Positions 54,903 to 60,618 of a DNA stretch of 60,618 bases are shown in pieces. The stretch comes from Firmicutes bacterium HGW-Firmicutes-8 (GTDB lineage: Bacteria; Bacillota; Thermincolia; Thermincolales; UBA2595). The stretch is taken from NCBI GenBank assembly GCA_002840165.1, contig PGZN01000006.1, forward strand, positions 1 to 60,618. The letters are read 5' to 3'. Every line of letters begins with the position of its first letter. Position 1 is the first letter of the stretch. The notes under the pieces are model-generated. The model saw only the letters and a program-made list of their open reading frames with translations. It was not told the origin of the DNA and did not search any database. The position numbers and the translations under genes are program-made.

Positions 54903-55871
54903 TAGTCCCATTGCGCCGGCAATGCCTGTGCACTCTTTCGGTTTCAGGTCTTCGCGCAGGCCTCTGAAAACGGGGTGTCTTAGTCCGCCGTCCCTAGCTG
55001 GTTCCAAAAATTCTACGGCACAGCATACTGCAGGGTTTACCCAGTTAAGTCCCCGGGAGATTTCTCTGGGTACTTTGAATAACGGCATATCCCGCTTCAA
55101 AGGTTCCAGTACCTGGTACACACGTGTCCCCATAACTCCTCCCAGCCCGACTCCCACCATACCCTGAAAAATAGGCCCACCATCTGAAAGGCGCCCCAGC
55201 AGGAGGGCATCAACCCGCTCGGAAGCTTTATTGGTTTGCTTATAACCGCAGATGACAAAATCACCTTCGCGGGCTTTTTTAAACTTTTTCCAGTTGAATG
55301 ACCGTTTTCCGGGAACATATGGGCTGTCCAGCTTCTTAGCGACAACCCCTTCCAGGTCACGTTCGATACAAGCCCGGTAAAACTCCACCCCCCATTCATA
55401 AATCCCTTCAGGCGCTAATATCCTTTCACCGCCTTCGATAAGCTGCCCAAGGATCTCGCGCCGCTCCGACAAAGGCAGACTCGTAAGTTTATCATCAGAG
55501 GCATATAAGATATCAAAAACCACATAGGTGGCTGGTTTCCGGGCAGCCGCTGCGGCAATCGATCCCAGTTTCTCTGACCTTCCCCTTTTCTGAAGTTCAT
55601 AAAAAGACGGAACACCCCCGTCTAAAATAACTATTTCCCCATCAACGACTAAAGGCCGCTGTTTAGCATGCTTATTTATACCGGCCAGCTCGGGGAATTT
55701 CAAGCTCAAATCAAACCCGTTCCGGCTCTGCAAATGTGTGGATTCGCCAAGATACCCCAGGCACCTGTAGCCGTCCCATTTTACCTCAAAAATGAATTCC
55801 TTGGAATCAAAAGGGGCTGAGGAGGTTGCCAGCATAGGTTTCAGTTTTTTGAATGTCTCATGTGTTATCAT
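54894..55871 (-). CDS. ATP-dependent DNA ligase (LigD ligase domain type)
   Basis: Seals breaks in non-homologous end joining. The 325-aa product has motif I with the adenylated lysine K31 (EVKWDGYR), then SRNGFDLSLKFPEL, motif III region VDGEIVILD, motif IV EGVVAKKLDSPYVPG, motif V WKKFK, and a C-terminal OB fold. ATG four bases after ku, so the two are coupled. The final stop codon TGA is part of the CAATTGA repeat array, and the last residues LNN belong to its edge. Confidence 0.94.
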   Translation of the reverse strand: MITHETFKKLKPMLATSSAPFDSKEFIFEVKWDGYRCLGYLGESTHLQSRNGFDLSLKFPELAGINKHAKQRPLVVDGEIVILDGGVPSFYELQKRGRSEKLGSIAAAAARKPATYVVFDILYASDDKLTSLPLSERREILGQLIEGGERILAPEGIYEWGVEFYRACIERDLEGVVAKKLDSPYVPGKRSFNWKKFKKAREGDFVICGYKQTNKASERVDALLLGRLSDGGPIFQGMVGVGLGGVMGTRVYQVLEPLKRDMPLFKVPREISRGLNWVNPAVCCAVEFLEPARDGGLRHPVFRGLREDLKPKECTGIAGAMGLNN

Positions 55872-55875
55872 AGCC

Positions 55876-56721
55876 CTAAGATGTAAGGGTTTTCGCTGTT
55901 TTACTGCCCTTACCCGCTTTCCTTTTCACTTTTCCCGCGGCCCGGTCCTTTTCTTCTTTGGCCAGCTCGATACTGGTCTTTAAGGCTTCCATGAGGTCTA
56001 CCACTTTCCCGGTTTCAACCCTTGGCGCTACCTCAATTTCTTCTCCCCTGATTTTCGCCTCTATGACGTTATTGAGCGCTTCGCGGTAACGGTTTTTATA
56101 CTGCTCCGGGTTGAAGGGCTCAGTCAGGCTGTCAATAAGTCCGGTAGCCATTTTAACTTCATTGTCATGAACCTCTACTTTATAGTTTATCTCAGGCATG
56201 AGCTGGGTCCCCCTGATTTCCTCCGGGTAAAACATCGTTTCCATCAACAGCACTTCTTTATAGACCCTTAGAGCCGCTAAAGATTCCTTGGATCTGATGA
56301 CTACCCTGGCCAAGGCAACTTTATTAGAATTACGCATCGCCTGTTTCAACAGTTCATAGGCCTTCTGACCGCCATCTCCGGGAGCCAGGTAGTAGGACTT
56401 GTCAAAATAGATGGGGTCTATCTCCCCGAGGTCCGCAAAGCTGACAATTTCAACGGTTTTTGTGGTTTCCAGGGGTATGTTTTCAAAATCCTCATCCTGC
56501 AGGATTACGTATTTCCCTTTCTCATACTCAAACCCCTTCACTATTTCTTCCATCGGGACCTCTGTACCGCAGGTGGGACAAACGCGTTCATACTTTACCG
56601 GGGTTTTACATTTTTCATGTAAATAATTAAATTTAATGTCCTTCTTCTCTGTGGCCGAGTAAAGCTTTACCGGCACATGAACTAACCCGAAACTGACAGC
56701 CCCTTTCCACAGGTTTCTCAT
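55876..56721 (-). CDS. ku: DNA end-binding protein Ku
   Basis: Homodimeric ring that binds double-strand ends and recruits the ligase. The 281-aa product starts RNLWKGAVSFGLVHVPVKLY, the family signature, and has YLHEKCKTPVKYERVCPTCG, FADLGEIDPIYFDKSYYLAP and MATGLIDSLTEPFNPEQYKN. The Lys-rich tail (DRAAGKVKRKAGKGSKTAKT) is the known extended C-terminus that aids DNA bridging. ATG start. In spore formers Ku and LigD are mostly used in germinating spores; any such control is not visible here. Confidence 0.97.
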   Translation of the reverse strand: MRNLWKGAVSFGLVHVPVKLYSATEKKDIKFNYLHEKCKTPVKYERVCPTCGTEVPMEEIVKGFEYEKGKYVILQDEDFENIPLETTKTVEIVSFADLGEIDPIYFDKSYYLAPGDGGQKAYELLKQAMRNSNKVALARVVIRSKESLAALRVYKEVLLMETMFYPEEIRGTQLMPEINYKVEVHDNEVKMATGLIDSLTEPFNPEQYKNRYREALNNVIEAKIRGEEIEVAPRVETGKVVDLMEALKTSIELAKEEKDRAAGKVKRKAGKGSKTAKTLTS

Positions 56722-56825
56722 CTAAACACCCCATTATCTATTTTTTTTTATTATCACCGCCACCAGAGGGAAAAATGCAAATGACATACTTCCAAGCAAA
56801 AGAAGTGCAGTTTGAAAACCTTGTT

Positions 56826-57284
56826 TTATTTGGTTTTAATTAATTGTCCATCACGAAATTTTTTCATTGGATCATCACTGCAGCCCACCCATATCTTATT
56901 ACCATTCTTGATTCGAACATCTTCTGTGAAAGTTTTCTTTTGTCCATTAATTTCAACTGTAACTGTTAGTTGAGCATATTTTACGTAATCTTCTGTTAGG
57001 AATTTGAGATCGTACCCTAGGAATCGATAATTTGTTTTTTTAAGTTCCTCAATTTTTTTTAAATATAACTCATTTGCCTCAGGATTAGAATGTTCCCAAG
57101 CATCATAAAAACTTTCTTTGTATAGATAAAGTAGTCTATAGTTGTCCTGATATTTTTCTTGAATGAGATTATCATAATAGCTTTTTACAATTCTTTTTTC
57201 CCAGGGCCACCAGAAAGAAATTGGTGAAACGAAAAATATGAAGAGAAAGAAACCAAGGATCAAAATAGTTATCTCTTTACGCAT
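56826..57284 (-). CDS. Hypothetical secreted or membrane-anchored protein
   Basis: A 152-aa product with an N-terminal hydrophobic helix (ITILILGFFLFIFFVSPISF) and a soluble part rich in Lys, Tyr and aromatic residues (LIQEKYQDNYRLLYLYKESF) that may be an NTF2-like or cystatin-like fold. I do not recognise a family. Codon use is more AT rich than in its neighbours, hinting at recent acquisition. ATG start behind GGAGGTAAA. Confidence 0.65.
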   Translation of the reverse strand: MRKEITILILGFFLFIFFVSPISFWWPWEKRIVKSYYDNLIQEKYQDNYRLLYLYKESFYDAWEHSNPEANELYLKKIEELKKTNYRFLGYDLKFLTEDYVKYAQLTVTVEINGQKKTFTEDVRIKNGNKIWVGCSDDPMKKFRDGQLIKTK

Positions 57285-57387
57285 TTGATTTACCTCCGAT
57301 CTTATTCTAAATCTTTACTTCTAGATTTCTTGGTTAATAAAATTTTCCCTCTAGCGAGGGGCTATCCGCCACCCGCTGCGTCCCGAT

Positions 57388-57430
57388 AAAAAAAAGCCCT
57401 AATTCCGAAATAAAGCCGGAATAAGGGCTT
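57388..57430 (-). terminator. Intrinsic terminator inside the IS remnant
   Basis: Arms aagccctaattccg (57394-57407) and cggaataagggctt (57417-57430) with one mismatch; eight T follow on the minus strand. It lies behind the presumed tnpB tail and also would end the transcript of the secreted-protein gene at 57905-58612. Confidence 0.85.
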
Positions 57431-57433
57431 TTA

Positions 57434-57567
57434 TGTTCCTGTTCCTCGGCCTCCGGCACTGGGTCCCCGGCAGGGTTTGAGCAGAAAGTATAGGTTATGG
57501 GTCTGCGGGCCGTTTCCGCCGCAAGACAATTGCCTCCTCCTTCGTCTACGTCCGGGGCTAAAGAGCT
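57434..57567 (-). pseudogene. Possible TnpB C-terminal tail remnant
   Basis: The minus strand reads SLAPDVDEGGGNCLAAETAR and then TFCSNPAGDPVPEAEEQEH. The run of Glu/Ala/Gly with EGGG and EAEEQE resembles the variable tails found after the zinc ribbon of IS605 TnpB proteins, and the place and direction fit. No zinc ribbon or RuvC residues are left, so the call rests mainly on context. The frame continues through the terminator, so it is not treated as a gene. Confidence 0.4.
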
Positions 57568-57774
57568 AAGCAAACTTAAAGTATAAGTGGCAACAGACAT
57601 TTCAGGTGCAGAGAGTACTATGTGGATACAGTAGGCCGCAACAAAAAAGCGATAGAAGAATATATCAAAAAGCAACTTTAAAAGGAAATCGTTGCAGATT
57701 AGATGACTCTTAAGGAGTACATAGACCCGTTTGCGGGTGCGCCAGCAGAAAAAACAAAAAGAAATAACCCCTAA
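57568..57774 (+). pseudogene. IS200/IS605 transposase TnpA (Y1 family), C-terminal remnant
   Basis: In the frame of 57586-57774 the plus strand encodes GNRHFRCREYYVDTVGRNKK and AIEEYIKKQL, a stop TAA (57679-57681), KEIVAD, a stop TAG (57700-57702), then MTLKEYIDPFAGAPAEKTKR and NNP before the TAA at 57772. This is the C-terminal end of Y1 transposases, which commonly read YGNRHFWCRGYYVDTVGRNK and continue to YIDPFTG. ANLKYK at 57568-57585 is in another frame, implying a small deletion. The catalytic HUH and the tyrosine region are gone. Two nonsense codons, one frameshift and the lost N-terminus show it is dead. Confidence 0.88.
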
Positions 57775-57781
57775 AGGGGTT
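57766..57781 (+). terminator. Short hairpin at the end of the tnpA remnant
   Basis: The inverted repeat aacccctaaaggggtt followed by gtttg just overlaps the original tnpA stop. It is probably the tnpA terminator. Confidence 0.5.
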
Positions 57782-57904
57782 GTTTGAAAAAGTTTGCGGT
57801 TGGCGAAACGTTCAGTGAGCCTTTAAGCTCAGCCAAGTACCTTGCCCTTATAGGGCAAGAGCAAACCACCCGCTGAGCGGGTGGTCATGATTTAGTAAAA
57901 CCGG

Positions 57905-58612
57905 CTAACCTTCCCCAGGGTTGTCATCAACAACAGGTGCGGGAATATCTTTTAGCCCCGAAATATCATATTCAAATAACTTTCCTGAAGTATTTTCGAT
58001 TTTTTTGTATTCTTCCGTTCTTTCCTCCATTAGTTCTGAAGTGTCTTTATTGTTTTTGAATACTTCACGTTTTATAGGAAGTTCAGTTGTTTCATCAACA
58101 TATACCACTTCTTTGTATTCACCAACTGTAGCGGTAAGTTTTTTGACTTTTGTTCCATTAGAAAGAACTTCATTTCCCTGGTATTTCCATTTGTTGGTTT
58201 TTAGTTCTGTTTTGATTTCATCTAGAATTGATTTTGATAGATTTTCTTCATTGGCTTTAGCGATATTCTTTGGAAGAATCCATGTATACACTTCTATTTT
58301 TCCATTTTCATTACCGATGTTTATAACCCGTTTTCCATTCTCTTTAACGATTATTCTGTTTACTAAAGCTCCCTTTGCGTCTATAGTTTCCGATCTTTCC
58401 TGCAGACCTTTTTTATCTCGCCAGTGTTCCTCAGTATAACTATTTGGGCGAATTATTTTGATGTATTCAATGTTTAAATTATCAAGTTGATTGGCGGCAT
58501 TTAGAGCAATACTGTTTCCGGTCTGAGCAAAAGAAATGTTCGTGAGCTGAAATGTAAAAAAAGCCAGTAATAAAACAGTAATAGCAACCATTGTCCATTT
58601 TAATTTACCCAT
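57905..58612 (-). CDS. Secreted protein of unknown function
   Basis: A 235-aa product with a clear signal peptide (MVAITVLLLAFFTFQL, cut near SFAQ). The mature part is beta rich and Lys/Glu rich: EYIKIIRPNSYTEEHWRDKK, then KEVVYVDETTELPIKREVFK, close in feel to LolA/MucB-like lipoprotein-carrier folds in which a DETTxLPI block recurs. No lipobox is present. It follows the 41-aa peptide gene by 12 bases and likely shares its transcript. AT-rich codon use compared with the core genes. Confidence 0.72.
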   Translation of the reverse strand: MGKLKWTMVAITVLLLAFFTFQLTNISFAQTGNSIALNAANQLDNLNIEYIKIIRPNSYTEEHWRDKKGLQERSETIDAKGALVNRIIVKENGKRVINIGNENGKIEVYTWILPKNIAKANEENLSKSILDEIKTELKTNKWKYQGNEVLSNGTKVKKLTATVGEYKEVVYVDETTELPIKREVFKNNKDTSELMEERTEEYKKIENTSGKLFEYDISGLKDIPAPVVDDNPGEG

Positions 58613-58624
58613 CTTTATTCACCT

Positions 58625-58750
58625 CTACCGTATGTTTAAAGTGGATACTTTTACTTCGAAAACATCAGGAGAAGCAAAAGCATTTGTTGACAATGCAATT
58701 AACAGTAAAAAACTTATTACTAGAGTAACCCATATTTTCTTCAAACACAT
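58625..58750 (-). CDS. 41-aa secreted peptide, probably a truncated SH3b protein
   Basis: Start ATG 58750 has a perfect AAAGGAGG site, so it is likely translated. The product has a signal peptide MCLKKIWVTLVISFLLLIAL with the cut after AFA, leaving SPDVFEVKVSTLNIR. That mature end matches the first strand of a bacterial SH3 domain, where (V)T-x-L-N-V/I-R is normally followed by SGPG. A TAG follows the Arg. It may be the stump of a larger protein or a short secreted peptide; the sequence alone does not decide. Confidence 0.6.
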   Translation of the reverse strand: MCLKKIWVTLVISFLLLIALSTNAFASPDVFEVKVSTLNIR

Positions 58751-58989
58751 TTTAAATCCTCCTTTCAAATCAAGTTATGAAAAGTACTAAACCATATTTC
58801 TTCAGTTTTACTATTCACATTAACTAATAAATATTTATTGTATCTTTGTCCAATTTTGCCAGGTATATTTCTTTATAATATTTTATCTTTTTTGGTAAAA
58901 ATTCCTTCCTGCCTGTCGCGAACTGCGGCTATCCTGGGTTATAATGCGGTTTTTATAGTATGAAATACAAAAAATATGTCGAATGAATA
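58751..58989. other. AT-rich intergenic stretch, promoter region of the secreted-protein pair
   Basis: No gene. On the minus strand it contains TTGGAC and TACAAT near 58845-58830, but not with promoter spacing, so I cannot assign the start site. The string GCAGGAAGGAATTTTTACC (58914-58896) resembles GCAGGAAGGTATTTTAGC at 60372-60355, also upstream of a minus-strand gene. Confidence 0.4.
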
Positions 58990-59033
58990 AAATTGGAATC
59001 TTCGCCTCTAAAGAGGGGTTATCTGCCACCCGT
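58990..59033 (-). mobile_element. Solo copy of the IS605-type tnpB-side end
   Basis: Shows cctctaaagagg (59005-59016) within aagaggggttatctgccacc, matching the left end of the remnant at 57340-57375 (ctagcgaggggctatccgcc) except for compensating changes in the hairpin. In TnpB systems this side of the element forms the 3' end of the guide RNA scaffold. No coding sequence is attached. Confidence 0.55.
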
Positions 59034-59117
59034 GGTCTTTACTAGTTATGTCATCCCGGCTGGAACGTATTTTGACAACAATTACCTCATGGCAGGACTT
59101 GACCGTATAGATGGCGA

Positions 59118-59162
59118 AGGCCGCCGGGAAGTTTCTGTTTATCCAAAACTTCCCGGCGGCCT
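59118..59162. other. Perfect 17-bp palindromic hairpin
   Basis: Arms aggccgccgggaagttt (59118-59134) and aaacttcccggcggcct (59146-59162), no mismatch, 11-base loop. It lies 40 bases past the stop of the DUF362 gene. Neither strand has a T run, so it is not a standard intrinsic terminator. The 74-codon plus-strand frame across it (58993-59217) is not supported as a gene. Confidence 0.8.
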
Positions 59163-59202
59163 AACTTTCAGGATATTTCTAAAAGCACCATTTTTAAGTG
59201 TC

Positions 59203-60306
59203 CTATATTCTTATTAGGTTATACTTGCGGGTCCCTAATCCAATTTCTTCGGCATATCGCAGCTGGACACTCCAGTCCACCATGGGATGGACTCCCCCAA
59301 ATTTATCTTCGACAGTTACATATCCGTCCAGCCGGGAGTTCAATAACGGTTGTTGTTTATTCACCAAATCTACGCAGGCCTGATCTAAAGCTACCGGGTC
59401 AGTTGAAGCGGCAATCCCCACGTCACCCACTATCGGGGCATCGCTCCAACTGCAGCAGTCACAGTCAGGGGTAACATTCATAATAAAAGAAATATAACCC
59501 ATTTTATCCTTTTTGTTTTTTATTACTCCAGCCATGTATTCAACTATTTTTTCCTGAAATGTATCAGGGTCACTCAACCAGTTAATGCCTATTGCATGCT
59601 CCGGGCACGTTACCGTGCACTCACCGCACCCGATGCATTTTTTCTCGTCAATAATCGCTTTTTTCTTAGTGATTTTAATTGAACCGACCGGACACCAGCT
59701 GTAGCAGGTGGCACAGCCGATACATTTATCTGCTGTAACCTGCGGGCGCAGGTCGGAATGCATCTGCTGTTTGCCGCTTCTGCTGCCCAAACCCATCCCG
59801 ACATTTTTGATGGCTCCGCCGAAACCGGATACTTCATGTCCCTTGAAGTGGGATACAACTAACATGGCATTGGCGTGGTAAGCAGCGCTGGCAACCTTTA
59901 CAGATTTAAAATTATTTAAATTTACTTCTACTTTGACATAATCCTTGCCGTTAATCCCGTCCGCAATTACGACCGGAGCCCCCGCCGCAGAGAAGCCAAA
60001 TCCGTTTTCAGCCGCTGTTTTTAAGTGGTCAACCGCATTAGCCCGGCTGCCCACATATAACGTGTTGGCATCTGTCAAAAAGGGCTTGCCGCCCAGGGCT
60101 GATATTTTGTCAACAATACGCCGAATAAACTGGGGTCGGACATAAGTAGTGTTTCCTTTTTCTCCAAAGTGCACTTTAACAGCCACGAGTTCCTTTGGTT
60201 TAATAAATTTATCAAACCCGGCCCGTTCAAAAAGCTTCTCAACTTTGTCAAGCAAACTGAGGCCCTGCTTAGCCCGCATATCGGTGAAAAAGACATCTGA
60301 AGCCAA
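59203..60306 (-). CDS. DUF362 domain protein with two [4Fe-4S] ferredoxin motifs
   Basis: A 368-aa protein. The N-terminal DUF362 domain reads VAVKVHFGEKGNTTYVRPQF and then FLTDANTLYVGSRANAVDH, with FKGHEVSGFGGAIKNVGMGL. A bacterial ferredoxin insert carries CIGCATCYSWCP and CIGCGECTVTCP. The end has VTPDCDCCSWSDAPIVGDVG, with a further Cys cluster. Members are common in anaerobes and are often annotated as 4Fe-4S binding proteins; the substrate is unknown. TTG 60306 is preferred (AAGGAGGGG five bases upstream) over the codon at 60330. Confidence 0.9.
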   Translation of the reverse strand: MASDVFFTDMRAKQGLSLLDKVEKLFERAGFDKFIKPKELVAVKVHFGEKGNTTYVRPQFIRRIVDKISALGGKPFLTDANTLYVGSRANAVDHLKTAAENGFGFSAAGAPVVIADGINGKDYVKVEVNLNNFKSVKVASAAYHANAMLVVSHFKGHEVSGFGGAIKNVGMGLGSRSGKQQMHSDLRPQVTADKCIGCATCYSWCPVGSIKITKKKAIIDEKKCIGCGECTVTCPEHAIGINWLSDPDTFQEKIVEYMAGVIKNKKDKMGYISFIMNVTPDCDCCSWSDAPIVGDVGIAASTDPVALDQACVDLVNKQQPLLNSRLDGYVTVEDKFGGVHPMVDWSVQLRYAEEIGLGTRKYNLIRI

Positions 60307-60618
60307 CTGTACCCCTCCTTGGTTTTGCAATTATTTTACGTAATTCTTCCTGTCTGCTAAAATACCTTCCTGCTTTTTTATTTTTCTCCCCACTTATGTC
60401 AAAAAGAGCAGCTCTTTCACTTTTGGCACAGGAGGGGGCTGGTGTGTTCTGTAGGGCCAACCCGACTGGCTTGTTGGCAAATGCCCTAAGTCAGAGGGGA
60501 TGGCTGTTCGCATACGGGGTTTCCTTTGTTCCCCTTGATCCGCCACTTGCCGAAGATACTGGCAGAGCCGCAGGGCCAGGGGTTTCCCCATTTTGTCGGA
60601 ACGGCAGGCGCCATAATA
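60307..60618. other. Upstream region, possible gene end or repeat
   Basis: Both strands are open for long stretches. The plus strand from ATG 60396 is open to the window edge (MSKRAALSLLAQEGAGVFCR and on), and the minus strand has a 65-codon frame at 60394-60591. Neither has a ribosome site or a family I know. A small hairpin aaagagcagctcttt (60403-60417) followed by T on the minus strand could end an upstream transcript. The mirrored open frames suggest a GC-rich repeat and not a gene. Confidence 0.35.

Larger units (their letters stand above)
57340..57890. mobile_element. Decayed, internally deleted IS200/IS605-family element
   Basis: Between two end structures lie the remains of two divergent genes. 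Right end: the hairpin accacccgctgagcgggtgg (57865-57884), preceded by cttgcccttatagggcaag (57841-57859). Left end: the hairpin ccctctagcgaggg (57347-57360) next to gctatccgccacccg. The tnpA 3' part runs rightwards and a likely tnpB tail runs leftwards; they meet near 57567, where the N-terminal halves of both genes must have been lost. Divergent tnpA/tnpB is the IS605 layout, with tnpA at the left end and tnpB at the right end of the element. Confidence 0.75.

Noticed and set aside
57334-57675. 113-codon minus-strand frame as a real gene
   Set aside because: It runs antisense through the tnpA remnant and then through a terminator; at most the middle is a tnpB tail.
58993-59217. 74-codon plus-strand frame
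   Set aside because: It covers the solo IS end and the perfect palindrome, with no ribosome site and no known family.

Overview
The window reads as a chromosome segment of a low-to-mid GC, flagellated, anaerobic spore-former of the Firmicutes. It is most like the Peptococcaceae (Desulfotomaculum/Pelotomaculum relatives). The grounds are the gene order dprA-topA-trmFO-xerC-hslV-hslU-codY-[fla/che]-sigD-swrB-rpsB-tsf-pyrH-frr-uppS-cdsA-dxr-rseP-ispG, which matches Bacillus subtilis almost gene for gene; a clostridial 2[4Fe-4S] ferredoxin; many GTG/TTG starts behind strong GGAGG sites; and separate Ku, ligase and polymerase genes for end joining. No rRNA, tRNA or CRISPR array was seen.

Layout, in order of transcription (nearly everything is on the minus strand). 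60306-59203 is a DUF362 ferredoxin-type protein. 59200-57330 is a small accessory patch: a 41-aa secreted peptide that looks like a cut-off SH3b protein, a secreted unknown protein, a perfect 17-bp palindrome, and a decayed, internally deleted IS200/IS605 element with a solo copy of one of its ends. 56721-52973 is a non-homologous end-joining cluster (ku, ATP ligase, LigD-type polymerase) interrupted by 0.9 kb of phrase-like repeats. 52880-44350 is the housekeeping run dprA to codY. 43828-11367 is one 32-kb flagellar and chemotaxis supercluster. 10501-525 is the translation, lipid and isoprenoid run from rpsB to ispG. A single small membrane-protein gene (10812-11273) points the other way between the last two blocks.

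The clearest regulatory feature is a c-di-GMP-I (GEMM-I) riboswitch followed by an intrinsic terminator, just upstream of flgB (43846-44085). Its P3 helix carries an 81-nt apical insertion. The operon it leads contains a PilZ/YcgR-type c-di-GMP receptor gene, so c-di-GMP may act on motility both at the RNA level and at the motor. A weak sigma-D-like promoter and a CodY-box-like dyad lie just upstream.

The least explained feature is a family of intergenic repeats. Five elements (one of them a half) have arms of tandem heptamers (CTAGTTG/CTAGCAA) in inverted orientation around a modular core. They always sit right behind the stop codon of the upstream minus-strand gene, and twice they supply that stop codon. 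CTAG is its own reverse complement and the period is 7, so three heptamers place TAG in all six reading frames. A related array at the ligase gene does the same with TGA. Longer GCGGAG/GCGGAT phrase repeats at 1-524 and 53957-54893 are copies of each other and share a module with one heptamer element.
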